This document shows positions 1 to 9,785 of a stretch of 64,000 bases of DNA, piece by piece. The notes beneath the pieces were generated by a model. The model was given only the letters and a program-made list of their open reading frames with translations, was not told the origin of the DNA and did not search any database. The stretch's first letter is position 1, and every line of letters starts with the position of its first letter. A program made the position numbers and the translations under genes. The stretch covers positions 1 to 64,000 of the forward strand of contig NZ_JAUEQY010000044.1 in the NCBI RefSeq assembly GCF_030406325.1, given 5' to 3'. The stretch comes from Actinomadura sp. DC4. GTDB lineage: Bacteria; Actinomycetota; Actinomycetes; Streptosporangiales; Streptosporangiaceae.

Positions 1-236
<236 letters not shown>

Positions 237-2810
237 TCACGGACGTAGGAAACCGACGCTCACCGGGACGGCTCGGGGCGCGCTCTCGTCGAACGACTCG
301 GCCGCCAGCGCCCGTTCGGCCGATACCTCGCCGTACGCGGTGTCGCGCTGACGTGCCGGCCGGCCGGCGGCCGAGGCCATCGCATGGATCTCGGCGATCG
401 TCTTCATCGAGCCGTTCGACGACCCCGCCATCCGGCTGATCGTCTCTTCCATCAGGGTTCCGCCGAGGTCGTTGACGCCGGCGGCGAGGAGTTCGACGCA
501 CTCGTCCGGCGCGAGCTTCACCCAGGAGCACTGGATGTTCTCGATCCGCCCGTGCAGCATCAGCCGCGCCATCGCGTGAACCGCGCGGTTGTCCCGCCGG
601 GTCGGTCCCGGCCGGGCCACGCCCGCCAGGTAGATCGGCGAGCTCTGATGCACGAACGGCAACGGCACGAACTCGGTGAAACCGCCGGTCTCGTCCTGGA
701 GGCGGGCCAGGGTCCGCAGATGCGCGGCCCAGTGCCGCGGTTCGTCGACGTGGCCGTACATCATCGTGGCGGTGGAGGGAATGCCCAGGCGGTGCGCCGT
801 GGTGACGACCCTGATCCACTCCGCCGCCGGCAGCTTTCCCTTGGTCAGGATCCAGCGGATCTCGTCGTCCAGGATCTCCGCGGCCGTTCCGGGAATCGAG
901 TCGAGTCCGGCCTCCTTCGCCGCGATCAGCCATTCCTCGACCGAGACGCCCATGCGCGACGCGCCGCTGATCACCTCCATCGGCGAGAACGCGTGCAGGT
1001 GGATGCGGGGGCTGCCGCGCTTCGTCTCCCGGGCCAGATCGAGGTGGAAGTCGCTCGGCAGCCCGGGATCGATCCCGCCCTGCATGCAGATCTCCGTCGC
1101 GCCGACCTCCCATGCCTGCGCCACCCGTACCCCGACCTCGTCCAGCGAGAGCCGGTAGGCGTCGGCGTCGGTCGCCCGCTGGGCGAAGGCGCAGAAACGG
1201 CAGCCGACATAACAGACGTTGCTGAAGTTCAGGTTGCGGTTGACCACGTAGGTCACCGCGTCGCCGACGACGTCCTGACGGATCCGGTCCGCGAGGTCGC
1301 ACAGCGCGTCGAGGTCGGCGCCGTCCGCGTGGATCAGGGTCAGCGCGTGCTCGTCCGAAAGCTCACCGGGCCCTCGCTCGGCGGCCCTGAGGGCCTGGCG
1401 GACCTCCTCGCCGAGGCGGGCCGGGACCCGGCGTTCGGAACGGCGCGCCTCGATCTCGTCGGCCAGGACGTCCCAGTCCCCGAACGCCGCCGCGAAGTCG
1501 CCGCGGGTACGGGTGCGCCGGCCCTCCTGGTCGATTCCCGTGTGCAGGTCGGTCCGGCCGGTCGACTCCACCTCGGCGGCGGACGGTTGCCACGGACGCC
1601 CTTCCGGCCGTACGTCCCGGGCGAGACCCGACGCCGGGTCGGCCAGGGCACGTACGAACGGCCGGATCCGGTTGTCGGCCCATGGCTCGGCGTCGAGGAC
1701 GTACTCCGGTTGCAGTGCCAGGCGCTCGGCCAGCGTGAAGCCCGCGTCGGCGGTGAGCGCCTCGAGCGCGTGGATCTGTGGCCAGGGCCGTTCCGGGTTC
1801 ACGTGGTCGGGTGTCAGCGGCGAGACACCGCCCCAGTCGTCCATCCCCGCCCGCAGAAGACGCGCGCACTCGGCCGGGTCGCTCAGGTTCGGCGGCGCCT
1901 GGACGCGCATCCGCGGACCCAGCACCACACGAGCGACCGCGACCGTCGCCAGGTGGTCGTCGGCATCGGCGTCCGGCGCCCGCCGCATCGCCGTGTCCGG
2001 CTTCGCCCGGAAGTTCTGGACGATGATCTCCTGGATGGCGCCGTACTGGCGCGCGATCCGCCGTAGCTCGAAGAGCGAGTCGGCGCGGTCCTCCAGGGAT
2101 TCGCCGATCCCGACGAGGATCCCGGTCGTGAACGGGACGTTGCTCCGCGAGGCGTCCTCGATCGACCGGAGCCGGACCCGCGGGTCCTTGTCCGGAGATC
2201 CGTAGTGGCACCCGCCCGGTTCCGCCCACAGGCCGCGGGCGGTCGTCTCCAGCATCAGCCCCATGGAGCCGGAGACGGGCTTCATCCGCTGGATCTCCGC
2301 CCAGGTCATCACCCCCGGATTCAGGTGGGGGATGAGGCCGGTCTCCTCGAGGACGAGGATCGACATCGCGCGTACGTATCCGAGAGTGTCCTCGTACCCG
2401 CGCGAGTCGAGCCAGTCACGTGCCGCGTCCCAGCGGTCCTCGGGACGGTCTCCCAACGTGAACAGGGCCTCCTTGCAGCCCAGTTCCGCACCCCGGCGGG
2501 CGATGCCGAGAACCTCGTCCGGCGAGAGGTAGGGCGCGTCGAGCCGTCCCGGCGTCGTCGCGAAGGTGCAGTAGTGGCACCGGTCCCGGCACAGCCGGGT
2601 GAGCGGCACGAAGACCTTGCGACTGTAGGTGATCACGCGTTCGCGGCCGGCGGCCCGGAGACCGGCGTCCCGTACCGCCGCCGCGATCCGGCAGAGTTCC
2701 TCCAGCTCCGCACCTCGTGCGGTGAGGAGAACCGCCGCCTCGGTACGGTCGATCGTCTTCCCGGCACCCGCGCGGGCGAGTGCGCGGCGCAGCCCCGGCG
2801 CGGGACTCAT
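237..2810 (-). CDS. fbiC: FbiC, 7,8-didemethyl-8-hydroxy-5-deazariboflavin (FO) synthase
   Basis: Bifunctional radical-SAM enzyme (857 aa) that makes the deazaflavin chromophore FO of coenzyme F420 from tyrosine and a flavin pathway intermediate. Two radical-SAM halves are visible: the N-terminal CofG-like half has the cluster motif CRDRCHYC (Cys74, 78, 81), and the C-terminal CofH-like half has CYVGCRFC (Cys533, 537, 540). The single-chain CofG-CofH fusion of this length is the normal actinobacterial form. It is the last gene of a minus-strand operon with an acyl-CoA dehydrogenase (33 bp upstream), an enoyl-CoA hydratase and an F420-dependent oxidoreductase. This couples cofactor supply to a catabolic operon, which is unusual for fbiC. 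The stop codon abuts the poly-C artefact but the C-terminus appears complete. Confidence 0.96.
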   Translation of the reverse strand: MSPAPGLRRALARAGAGKTIDRTEAAVLLTARGAELEELCRIAAAVRDAGLRAAGRERVITYSRKVFVPLTRLCRDRCHYCTFATTPGRLDAPYLSPDEVLGIARRGAELGCKEALFTLGDRPEDRWDAARDWLDSRGYEDTLGYVRAMSILVLEETGLIPHLNPGVMTWAEIQRMKPVSGSMGLMLETTARGLWAEPGGCHYGSPDKDPRVRLRSIEDASRSNVPFTTGILVGIGESLEDRADSLFELRRIARQYGAIQEIIVQNFRAKPDTAMRRAPDADADDHLATVAVARVVLGPRMRVQAPPNLSDPAECARLLRAGMDDWGGVSPLTPDHVNPERPWPQIHALEALTADAGFTLAERLALQPEYVLDAEPWADNRIRPFVRALADPASGLARDVRPEGRPWQPSAAEVESTGRTDLHTGIDQEGRRTRTRGDFAAAFGDWDVLADEIEARRSERRVPARLGEEVRQALRAAERGPGELSDEHALTLIHADGADLDALCDLADRIRQDVVGDAVTYVVNRNLNFSNVCYVGCRFCAFAQRATDADAYRLSLDEVGVRVAQAWEVGATEICMQGGIDPGLPSDFHLDLARETKRGSPRIHLHAFSPMEVISGASRMGVSVEEWLIAAKEAGLDSIPGTAAEILDDEIRWILTKGKLPAAEWIRVVTTAHRLGIPSTATMMYGHVDEPRHWAAHLRTLARLQDETGGFTEFVPLPFVHQSSPIYLAGVARPGPTRRDNRAVHAMARLMLHGRIENIQCSWVKLAPDECVELLAAGVNDLGGTLMEETISRMAGSSNGSMKTIAEIHAMASAAGRPARQRDTAYGEVSAERALAAESFDESAPRAVPVSVGFLRP

Positions 2811-2843
2811 CGGCTCTCCCTGAGATGAATGGCGGTCACGCGC

Positions 2844-3998
2844 TCACGCACCGACGCGAAGTCCCATGGAACGCGCCACGTAGTCGAGCTGCAACGACGG
2901 GGGACCGGCGACCACGCGTGCGATGATGCCGTCGGAGTGGTGCATCGGGAGCGCGTGGTCCCGGACGTACCCATAGGCCCCCTGGACCTGCATGGCGAGG
3001 GCCGAGGACTCGGCGTAGATCTGCCCGCAGAGGAACTTGGCCATCGTGCTCTCGACCTCGCACGGCACGCCTCTGTCGAACAGCTCGGCGGACCGGCGCA
3101 CGGCGCAGCGCGCCGCGTCCAGCCGGATGTGCATCTCCGCCAGCGGCAGTGACACGCCCTGGTAGGAGGAGATCGGCTTGCCGAACTGCTCGCGTTCGTT
3201 GGCGTAGGTCACGGTCGTGTCGATGACCGCCGACGAGCTGCCGACGAACCCGGAGCTGATCATGATCCGTTCGAGAACGAGCCGCTCCTTCAGGATCTGC
3301 CAGCCCTGCCCGACCTCGCCGAGCAGCGCGTCCGACGGCAGTGCCACGTCGTGCAGGAACACCTCGTAGATGCCGCTGATATTGCGGCCGAGAGCCGGCA
3401 TCCGGCGGATCTCGACGCCGGGGGTGTCCACGGGCACGAGGAAGACCGCCAGATGATCACGCTTGCGCCCGCCGTCGCCGACCTTGGCGACCAGCTCCAT
3501 CACCGTGCCGGGAAGACCCGCGGCCTCGCAGTAGGTCTTCTGGCCGTTGAGGGTCCATCCGCCCTCCGCGGGCTCGCCCCGGGTCGACACGCTCGCCGCG
3601 TCGGACCCGACGTCGGGCTCGCTCACGGCGATCGAGAACCGGCTTTCGCCTCGGAGCACCGGCTCCGCGTACTTCGCCCACTGTTCGGGCGTTCCCCAGC
3701 GCTGCAGGTCCCATACGCCGCTGAGGTTCAGGTTGAACAGCGCGACGAGGTCCGAGCTGCCCCGGCCGATCTCCTCGCAGAGCGAGGCCAGGAGCCCCGC
3801 CTGGCCTTCGACGGGGTCGCCGGCGACGATGTCGTACCAGCCGAGCGCCGCGATCTCGCGGTACAGGTGGACCGGGTAGGAGCCCTCCTCGTCCCAGACC
3901 CGGATGTCTCGCTCGGGGGCGTGCTTGGCGAACAGCGACCGGGCCGTCTTGCGCAGCTCGATCTGGTCCTCGGACTCGAGGTTCGTGGTGCTACTCAT
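2844..3998 (-). CDS. Acyl-CoA dehydrogenase
   Basis: FAD-dependent acyl-CoA dehydrogenase of 384 aa that would introduce an alpha,beta double bond into an acyl-CoA. The N-terminal helical domain, the middle beta domain (around 'ISGIYEVFLHDVALPSDALLG') and the C-terminal helical domain with 'MQVQGAYGYVRDHALP' are all present, and length is normal. The start is the ATG at 3998 (MSSTTN), which overlaps the 3' end of the enoyl-CoA hydratase gene by 8 bases. The open frame extends further upstream, but only as a shadow of that gene. Translational coupling with the hydratase and the F420 oxidoreductase suggests beta-oxidation-like processing of a ring-cleavage or side-chain acyl-CoA. The substrate cannot be told from sequence. 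Confidence 0.9.
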   Translation of the reverse strand: MSSTTNLESEDQIELRKTARSLFAKHAPERDIRVWDEEGSYPVHLYREIAALGWYDIVAGDPVEGQAGLLASLCEEIGRGSSDLVALFNLNLSGVWDLQRWGTPEQWAKYAEPVLRGESRFSIAVSEPDVGSDAASVSTRGEPAEGGWTLNGQKTYCEAAGLPGTVMELVAKVGDGGRKRDHLAVFLVPVDTPGVEIRRMPALGRNISGIYEVFLHDVALPSDALLGEVGQGWQILKERLVLERIMISSGFVGSSSAVIDTTVTYANEREQFGKPISSYQGVSLPLAEMHIRLDAARCAVRRSAELFDRGVPCEVESTMAKFLCGQIYAESSALAMQVQGAYGYVRDHALPMHHSDGIIARVVAGPPSLQLDYVARSMGLRVGA

Positions 3999-4662
3999 GC
4001 GCGTTCCCTTCTTGGGTGTGTGCGGAGCCGATGCTCTGCTTGAGCTCCCGGAGCAGTCCCGGAGCGGAGCGTGCGAAGAGATCGGCCATGGCCTGGGCCC
4101 GGTCGTCCAGGAGATCCGGTGCCACCGCGTCGACCAGGCCCGCCAGGGCCGGGTCGCCCGCCCGGAAGGACTCACCCGACCCGAGGAGGCGCAGCGACCT
4201 GGCCGGGCCGGCGACCTCGCGGAACCGCCGGACGATCGGTTCCGGCGGAAGGAAGCCGAGCGCGAGCTCGGGAAACCTCAGCAGCGCGTCCTCGGCCGCG
4301 AGGACGACGTCCGCGGCGAACGCCAGCCCCCAGCCGCCGCCCACGGCGGGTCCGTGGACGACCGAGATCGCCACCGGGAACGAGCTCACCAGGGCGATCG
4401 CCTCCTCGATGAGGTCACGGCGCAGAGTGGGCCTTCCGATCGAGGTGCCGTCGTCGGAGCGCACGTCCGCCCCCGCGCAGAACGCGGTGCCCTCGGCACG
4501 TAGGACCAGGACCGTGACGCCGGCGGCGGCGCACGCCTCGAGGCGGCCGATCAGGGCGTTCAGCAACTCCAGGTTGAGCGCGTTCTTCACCGCCGGGCGG
4601 TTCAGGGTGACCGTGGCGATCGGCCCGTCCCGGTCGAGCAGGCACAGGTCCGTCCCGCTCAT
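3991..4662 (-). CDS. Enoyl-CoA hydratase/isomerase family protein
   Basis: Crotonase-fold protein of 223 aa, slightly shorter than the usual 250-260. The oxyanion-hole segments are recognisable: 'AEGTAFCAGADV' near residue 60 and 'VHGPAVGGGWGLAFAADVVLA' near residue 105. It should hydrate or isomerise an enoyl-CoA. The ATG at 4662 overlaps the stop of the upstream LLM oxidoreductase in an ATGA junction, and its own end overlaps the acyl-CoA dehydrogenase start by 8 bases, so the three genes are translationally coupled. The exact reaction (hydratase, isomerase or ring-opening hydrolase) is not resolved. Confidence 0.88.
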   Translation of the reverse strand: MSGTDLCLLDRDGPIATVTLNRPAVKNALNLELLNALIGRLEACAAAGVTVLVLRAEGTAFCAGADVRSDDGTSIGRPTLRRDLIEEAIALVSSFPVAISVVHGPAVGGGWGLAFAADVVLAAEDALLRFPELALGFLPPEPIVRRFREVAGPARSLRLLGSGESFRAGDPALAGLVDAVAPDLLDDRAQAMADLFARSAPGLLRELKQSIGSAHTQEGNAHE

Positions 4663-5708
4663 GCGAGCCCCCGCAGGATGCGGTTCGTCAGGAGCTCGAC
4701 GGCCTCACGAGGGTCCGGGCCGACGGGCGCCCCGACATAGGCCTCGGTGAAGCCGGCGCCGCGTGCGTGGTCGAGCAGCTCGCCGAGCGCGGAGACGCAG
4801 TCGTCGGCGGTTCCGGACACCACGAGCTGGTCGGCGACCGCCTGAGGCAGCAGCTCGGCGGCGCGGGCGATGCTCTCTCCGTCGTGAACCGCGGCACGGG
4901 TCGAGGCGTAGTCGGACGGCTCGAATCCGACCCGCTGCAGGTTCTCGTGCGGCTGCTGACTGACGATCAGGGCGGCCTGGCGCCGGGCCGCGGCGTTGGC
5001 GGCGCCCCGGTCGGCCGAGACGGAGATGTTCACGCCGTAGATCCGGGCGAACTCGGCCCGGTCGCTGCGCGCGCGCCCCTTCTCCAGGCAGCCGAGGTTG
5101 CTGACCGCGTCGAACCGCCCGGAGCGGAACGCCGCCAGGCTGTGCCCCGGGAAGTTGCTGGCGCAGATCACACCGTCGGCCAGCTCGCCGGCCATCTCCA
5201 AGATCTTGGGCCCGGCTCCGGCGACGACCACCCTGACGTCGGCGTCGTCCACCCAGGTGAAGCCGACCTGGCCGTCCGGGCGCATCCCGAGCCGGGCGCA
5301 GGCCAGCGGGTAGTCGCCCAGCCGGACGTGCTCGCCCCGCCACAGCGCGCGGCAGAGCCGGATGAGCTCGGCGACGCTCGCCACCGGGCTCTCCTGCGGC
5401 ATCAGCGCGCCCACCAGGCCGCCGCCGGTCCCGATGCCCATGCTCACCCGCTGCCCCGGGGACATGAACTCGGCGAGCGTGGCCATCGTCGAGGCCTGCT
5501 CGAGGGGGTTGCGGCCGTACGGGAACGTCACGGCCGTGCCGACGCTCGCGCCGGTACGCGCCGCCACCGCCCCGAGGACCGTGGCGACGCTGCGCGACTG
5601 CAGCTGGTCGGTCACCCAGACCGTCTCGAACTCCCTCGCAGCCAGCTCGGCGACCGTCACCATCTCGTGCGCGCTGGCCCAGGCGTGAAGTTGGATGCCC
5701 TTGATCAC
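4659..5708 (-). CDS. LLM-class F420-dependent oxidoreductase
   Basis: Luciferase-like TIM-barrel oxidoreductase of 349 aa. Family signs are 'FETVWVTDQLQSRSV' after strand 2, the loop 'SMGIGTGGG' and 'VVVAGAGPKILEMAGELADGV', typical of F420H2-dependent hydride-transfer enzymes. It is the first gene of the operon that ends with fbiC, and a cognate F420 reductase (npdG) lies in the neighbouring operon, so F420 rather than FMN is the likely cofactor. Translation begins at a GTG (5708) with a weak ribosome site. The predicted transcription start lies only about 12 bases upstream, so the leader is very short. The substrate is unknown. Confidence 0.9.
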   Translation of the reverse strand: MIKGIQLHAWASAHEMVTVAELAAREFETVWVTDQLQSRSVATVLGAVAARTGASVGTAVTFPYGRNPLEQASTMATLAEFMSPGQRVSMGIGTGGGLVGALMPQESPVASVAELIRLCRALWRGEHVRLGDYPLACARLGMRPDGQVGFTWVDDADVRVVVAGAGPKILEMAGELADGVICASNFPGHSLAAFRSGRFDAVSNLGCLEKGRARSDRAEFARIYGVNISVSADRGAANAAARRQAALIVSQQPHENLQRVGFEPSDYASTRAAVHDGESIARAAELLPQAVADQLVVSGTADDCVSALGELLDHARGAGFTEAYVGAPVGPDPREAVELLTNRILRGLA

Positions 5709-5719
5709 GTGAGCACTCG

Positions 5720-5756
5720 ATTCATGTTAATGAACAGCGATCGGTATTATGAACAA
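5720..5756 (-). promoter_or_regulatory. Promoter with palindromic operator, copy 1
   Basis: On the minus strand there is a -35 box TTGTTC (5751-5756), an 18-bp spacer and a -10 box CATTAA (5727-5732). An inverted repeat GTTCATTAACATGAAT (5720-5735) lies across the -10. The same layout with 25 of 37 identical bases recurs at 13364-13400 ahead of the other F420 operon. It would drive the LLM-ECH-ACAD-fbiC operon. The IclR protein encoded at 6850-7659 is the obvious candidate ligand-responsive regulator, by inference. Confidence 0.65.
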
Positions 5757-5796
5757 GATAGGGACAGGGGTGTCCCCGGGGCAAGAGCCGGCCGCG

Positions 5797-6114
5797 TCAG
5801 GAAGTGAAGTAGCCGGGCGTGGTCAGATATGTGATCGAGATCGACTCGATCAGCGGGCCGTCGCGTTCGGTCTCCGCCTTGATGGCGAGCCAGCGCGGGT
5901 CCACGGCGAAGCGTTCCCAGTGCCGCTTGGCCTCGTCGACGCTCGCGAACCGGCAGAGGTAGTGAATCCGGTGCCGGTCGCCGGTCACGTGCCAGAACCC
6001 CTGGACGTCGAGCCCGAACTCCCGGAAGAGGTCGAGGGTCAGGTCGGCGAACCGGCGGTGCAGGTCCTCGGCGCGCCCCGGCATCGCGACGTATTCACGC
6101 AGCTCGTGGATCAT
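5797..6114 (-). CDS. NIPSNAP-family protein
   Basis: Small protein of 105 aa with the look of the NIPSNAP/ferredoxin-like dimeric alpha-beta barrel: 'MIHELREYVAMPGRAEDLHRRF' at the start and the paired segment 'LCRFASVDEAKRHWERF' near residue 53. Such proteins accompany catabolic genes, but a defined reaction is not known for most. Its ATG (6114) overlaps the npdG stop (ATGA), and it is the last gene of the eight-gene operon begun at 13354. An 88-bp gap with a new promoter separates it from the next operon. Confidence 0.8.
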   Translation of the reverse strand: MIHELREYVAMPGRAEDLHRRFADLTLDLFREFGLDVQGFWHVTGDRHRIHYLCRFASVDEAKRHWERFAVDPRWLAIKAETERDGPLIESISITYLTTPGYFTS

Positions 6115-6773
6115 CGCGCGATCCCCGCGATCGCGACGCCCGAGCGGACCTTGTAGCGCCGGTTGATGCCGATCAGGACCGCGGTCAGCGGTTCGAGGTG
6201 TCCCGCCAGCCGGAGCGGGCCGACGTCGATGCCGGGCCGGCCGGTGACGGCCGGCGCGAGCGCGGCGACGATCTCGTTGGCCTCCTTGTCGTCTCCGCAG
6301 ACCAGGACGTCCTCGTGGTCGAGAACCTCCTCGGTCTCCCACAGGCTGACCGCGGACAGATGGTGGAACGCGCCGACCACCCGCGCACCCGGCACGAGCG
6401 TCTGGGTCTGCTGGGCCGCGCTCCCCTCGTCGACCACGAGCCCGTACGCTCCGCGCGCGTCGAAGCCGAGCGGGTTGACGCAACTGATGACCACCTTGCC
6501 GTCGAGCGCGCCGGCGAGCGAGGCGATCAGGTCGCGGTGGCCGTCCCAGGGCACGACCACGAGGACCACGTCCGCCGTACGCGCCGCGGTCTCGTTGTCC
6601 GTCCCGGAGACGTCGCCGCCCGTCCGGTCCCGGACCTGCCCGGCGGTCGCCTCGGCGCGGTCCGGCGAGCGGGACCCGATGACGACGGAGTGCCCCGCCT
6701 CGGCCAGCCGGCGGGCCAGGCCCCGGCCCTGCGGACCGGTGCCGCCGATGACGGCGATCTTGTGGACTCTCAT
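6111..6773 (-). CDS. npdG: NADPH-dependent F420 reductase
   Basis: Rossmann-fold protein of 220 aa that shuttles hydride between NADPH and coenzyme F420. The N-terminal dinucleotide motif 'IAVIGGTGPQGRGLARRLA', the NADP-phosphate-reading 'GSRSPDRAEA' and the downstream 'VVPWDGH' and 'AFHHLSA' segments match the archaeal/actinobacterial Fno/NpdG family. The start is the ATG at 6773; the open frame upstream is a shadow. Its place in an operon with an LLM oxidoreductase and an IclR regulator mirrors known F420-dependent nitrophenol loci, where NpdG regenerates F420H2 for hydride transferases. 76 bases separate it from the IclR gene. Confidence 0.9.
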   Translation of the reverse strand: MRVHKIAVIGGTGPQGRGLARRLAEAGHSVVIGSRSPDRAEATAGQVRDRTGGDVSGTDNETAARTADVVLVVVPWDGHRDLIASLAGALDGKVVISCVNPLGFDARGAYGLVVDEGSAAQQTQTLVPGARVVGAFHHLSAVSLWETEEVLDHEDVLVCGDDKEANEIVAALAPAVTGRPGIDVGPLRLAGHLEPLTAVLIGINRRYKVRSGVAIAGIAR

Positions 6774-6849
6774 GTTCGGTCTTTCCTGTTCTGAGCATGG
6801 CGAGGACACCGGTGCGACTCGTGGAAGCACCGGATCCTCTGCGTCGGGA

Positions 6850-7659
6850 TCAGCCGGCCAGGCCCTCTGGGCGACCGGCGGTCGGATAGCCGGGGGGCGC
6901 GATCCCCCCGCTGCGGGTCGTGATCGCGTTCGCCGCTTCCACGAGGAAGCCGGACATCCTCTCGACGTCATCGACGGTGAGGTCCTGCCCGATACCGAGC
7001 AGGGTGATGACCAGGGAGGGCTGGGCGTCACGGTCGAAGACCGGGAAGCCGACCACGTTGAGCTCCGGCCGGTACTCCCCGAAAACGGCCCAGTGCCCCT
7101 GCTCGCGGATGCGTTCGAGCTGCTCGGCGTCCGGGCCGGCGCTCTCACCCGCCCAGGCTTTGATCAACCGGCTGAGCAAGGGGGAGGTGCTGTCGAACCG
7201 CGCGCCCATCCCGATCGTGACCTTGATCTCCTTGCGGCTCTCGATCTTGGCGATGGCGGTGAAGTGACCGTCGGGCATCCGCTGGATCGCCAGGCAGGCG
7301 AGTCCGGTCTGCTCGGCGAGCCGCTCCATGAAGGGGCGCGCCTCGGTGACCGCCGTCGTCCGCGTGACGGCGGCCACTCCGAACTCGACCAGGAGCGGAC
7401 CCAGGTTGTAGAAGCGCGTCTGCGGGTCGTAGCTGATCAGGCCTTCGGCGACCATCGTCCGGAGCAGGTTCGAAGCGGTGCTCTTCGCGAGGGAACACTG
7501 CTCGGCCAGCTCTGTCAGGCTGGCGCCGTTCGGGCGCCGGACGAGCGCCTCGAGCACCCGCGTCGTACGGGTGACCGCGGGCACGAGCAGTTCGGCAGTG
7601 GACTCCGCCGCACCGGCACCGTTGCCGCGCCGGGCACCCGGAATCTCGTCCGCGGTCAC
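6850..7659 (-). CDS. IclR-family transcriptional regulator
   Basis: Regulator of 269 aa with an N-terminal winged helix-turn-helix ('ASLTELAEQCSLAKSTASNLLRTM', about residues 30-55) and a C-terminal IclR effector-binding domain. The GTG at 7659 is chosen because GGAGGAGG lies 8 bases upstream; the longer ATG start at 7740 would run into the VOC gene. It sits inside the operon it probably controls, with npdG downstream, as NpdR-type regulators do in F420-dependent picrate degradation clusters. The palindromes at 5720-5735 and 13364-13379 are its likely sites, by inference from the shared promoters. The effector is unknown. Confidence 0.88.
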   Translation of the reverse strand: MTADEIPGARRGNGAGAAESTAELLVPAVTRTTRVLEALVRRPNGASLTELAEQCSLAKSTASNLLRTMVAEGLISYDPQTRFYNLGPLLVEFGVAAVTRTTAVTEARPFMERLAEQTGLACLAIQRMPDGHFTAIAKIESRKEIKVTIGMGARFDSTSPLLSRLIKAWAGESAGPDAEQLERIREQGHWAVFGEYRPELNVVGFPVFDRDAQPSLVITLLGIGQDLTVDDVERMSGFLVEAANAITTRSGGIAPPGYPTAGRPEGLAG

Positions 7660-7684
7660 GTCACATACCTCCTCCGGAAACGCC

Positions 7685-8164
7685 TTACCTGACGGTGGCC
7701 GCGTCCCCGATGAGTTCGGCGAAGTGGAAGAGCGTGCCATCGGGATCGCGAGCGAAGAGCAGTTTCCAGCCGTTCACACCATCCGGCCCCATCACGGTCT
7801 GCGGCGTGTGCAGGAACTCTACGCCGTCCGCCGTCAACCGGTCGTACTCGGCCTGAATGTCGTCGGTGAGGATGGAGAACCGGCACAGACCCGGTACGAG
7901 CAGGTCCGCGTTGGCGGTGCTGTCGGAACGGGCGTCGCGCCACTGGATGAGGTCGAGCATCGCCTCGTCCGGGGAGTCGTTGAGCCGTAGATGGGCGAAT
8001 CGGAGCTTGCTCGCGCCCTCCACCATGAAGGCCCGGGCCAGGTTCGCGTCGTCGATCTCCTTGTCCTGGAGGACCTCGAAGCCGACCTTCCGGTAGAACG
8101 CGATCGACGCATCCATGTCGGTGACATTGATGCCCACGTGCCAGAACTTCCGCACGTCACTCAC
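7685..8164 (-). CDS. VOC-family (glyoxalase/dioxygenase fold) protein
   Basis: Single-domain-pair vicinal oxygen chelate protein of 159 aa. It opens with 'FWHVGINVTDMDASIAFY', where the His is the usual first metal ligand, and ends with 'FARDPDGTLFHFAEL', where the Glu is the usual last ligand. Members isomerise, cleave or bind small molecules at a divalent metal. It overlaps the acyl-CoA synthetase stop by 8 bases and lies 25 bases before the IclR gene. The context suggests action on an intermediate of the F420-linked pathway, but the reaction is not identifiable. Confidence 0.85.
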   Translation of the reverse strand: MSDVRKFWHVGINVTDMDASIAFYRKVGFEVLQDKEIDDANLARAFMVEGASKLRFAHLRLNDSPDEAMLDLIQWRDARSDSTANADLLVPGLCRFSILTDDIQAEYDRLTADGVEFLHTPQTVMGPDGVNGWKLLFARDPDGTLFHFAELIGDAATVR

Positions 8165-9785
8165 TTCCCTTCCCTGTCGAGAACTGACTTTTCGGCTTCG
8201 CCGACAACACGCCGCGAAGGAGCTTTCCGGTCTCGGTACGCGGCAGCCGGTCGATCGCCTCGATCTCGCGTGGCCGCGCGTGCGGACCGACGGTGCTCGC
8301 CACCAGTTCCCGCAGCGCCGCTTCGAGGGCGTCGTCCAGCTCGGTCTCGCGGAGCTGCACGAACGCCTTGACGTGCTGGCCGATGTCGGCGTCCGGGACG
8401 CCCACGGCCGCCGCGTCGTCGACGGACGGATGCAGCTTCAGGGCCTGCTCGATCTCGCCGGGCCCGATGCGGTAGCCACGGCTCTTGATCACGTCGTCGG
8501 CGCGGCCCAGGTACTCCAGCCGGCGTCCGCAGGCCCGCCGGGCCAGGTCGCCGGTCCGGTGGACCCGCCGGCCGGCCGCCACCGGCCGCCCGAGCGCCGC
8601 GTCCCAGACGCCGAGCATCGCGACCGGGTCCGGCAGGGTCAGGGCGATCTCGCCCACCTCGCCGGACGCGACCTCGGCGCCGGCCTCGTCGAGCAGGACG
8701 ATGCCGTGTCCCGGGTACGGCGCGCCCATGGTCGCGTCGTCCACCGAGGCGAGCACCGCCGAGTCGCCGATCAGCGCGTTCGCCTCCGTCTGGCCGAAGG
8801 CCTTGTTGACCGCGGCCGAGAGGTGACGGCGCGCCCAGGTCATCTCGGCCGCCCCGGCGGGTTCACCGCCGGTGACGACCGCCCGGAGACGGCGACGCGG
8901 GCGCCGCCCGTGAGCGGCGAGCACGCGAAGGACCGACGGCGGCAGGAAGGCGATGGTCACTCCGTACCGCCCGAGAACGTCGAGGGTGACCGCCGGATCG
9001 AAGCGGCGCTGCCGGAAGGCGACGACCGGCACCCCGAACGACCACGGCACCAGAAGTCCCAGCATGAGCCCGCCGACCCAGCCCCAGTCCGCCGTCCCGT
9101 AGTAGACGTCGCTCTCCTCGAACAGCTCGAAGGCGAAGTCGACGCCGGCGTGACCGAGAAGGACCCGGTTCGCGTGCACGATGCCCTTGGGGTTCCCGCT
9201 GGTGCCGGAGGTGTACATCAGCAGCGCCGGCTCGCCGGCCGAGGGCCGGTACGGGTCGACCGGCTCCGCCCGGCCGGCCTCGTCGAGCAGGTCGTCCCGC
9301 GACGTCGAGTCGACCGTGAGCACCGTGACACCCGTCGTGGCGGCGTCGGTCTCCTGCAGCCGGCTCGACCCGGCCGAGTCGGTCACCAGGATCGACGCTC
9401 CGGCGTCGCGCAGCCGGTGCGTCACCGACAGGCCGCCCAGGAGGCGGGGGATCGGCAGGATCACCGCGCCGGCGGTGAGCACGCCGCAGACGACCTCGGC
9501 CGCGACCTGCGACGGCTCCAGGTACATCGCGACGCGGTCACCCGGCCGTACACCACGGTCGCGCAGCGCCCCCGCGATCCGGCGCACCGTCCGCTGGATC
9601 TCCCCGAAGGTCACCCCCTCGGGGCCGTGCGGTCCCTCGCTCAGGATCGCGACCCGCTCGGGGTCCTGGTCGAAGAGCGCGTCGCGCACCATCGAGTAGC
9701 CGGGATCCGGAACCCAGCCGGCGTTGTCCCGCGCGTCGCGGAGCCGGGAGACGACGGGGCGATCTGTCAGTCGATCCTCACCCAT
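8157..9785 (-). CDS. AMP-forming acyl-CoA synthetase
   Basis: ANL-superfamily ligase of 542 aa that activates a carboxylate to acyl-AMP and then acyl-CoA. The ATP-binding P-loop 'MYTSGTSGNPKGIVH' (around residue 190), the hinge region 'YLGRADDVIKSRGYRIGPGEIE' and the C-terminal catalytic lysine in 'PRTETGKLLR' are all intact. It follows the aldehyde dehydrogenase with a 19-base overlap. The likely sequence is aldehyde to acid (ALDH), then acid to CoA ester here. The CaiB-type CoA-transferase of the same operon offers a second activation route. The substrate specificity is not evident; the closest named families are benzoate/acetate-type ligases. Confidence 0.9.
   Translation of the reverse strand: MGEDRLTDRPVVSRLRDARDNAGWVPDPGYSMVRDALFDQDPERVAILSEGPHGPEGVTFGEIQRTVRRIAGALRDRGVRPGDRVAMYLEPSQVAAEVVCGVLTAGAVILPIPRLLGGLSVTHRLRDAGASILVTDSAGSSRLQETDAATTGVTVLTVDSTSRDDLLDEAGRAEPVDPYRPSAGEPALLMYTSGTSGNPKGIVHANRVLLGHAGVDFAFELFEESDVYYGTADWGWVGGLMLGLLVPWSFGVPVVAFRQRRFDPAVTLDVLGRYGVTIAFLPPSVLRVLAAHGRRPRRRLRAVVTGGEPAGAAEMTWARRHLSAAVNKAFGQTEANALIGDSAVLASVDDATMGAPYPGHGIVLLDEAGAEVASGEVGEIALTLPDPVAMLGVWDAALGRPVAAGRRVHRTGDLARRACGRRLEYLGRADDVIKSRGYRIGPGEIEQALKLHPSVDDAAAVGVPDADIGQHVKAFVQLRETELDDALEAALRELVASTVGPHARPREIEAIDRLPRTETGKLLRGVLSAKPKSQFSTGKGSE

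Noticed and set aside
384-2066. 560-codon plus-strand open frame
   Set aside because: It is antisense to fbiC; Arg/Pro/His-rich with no recognisable domain. Long antisense frames are expected at this GC content.
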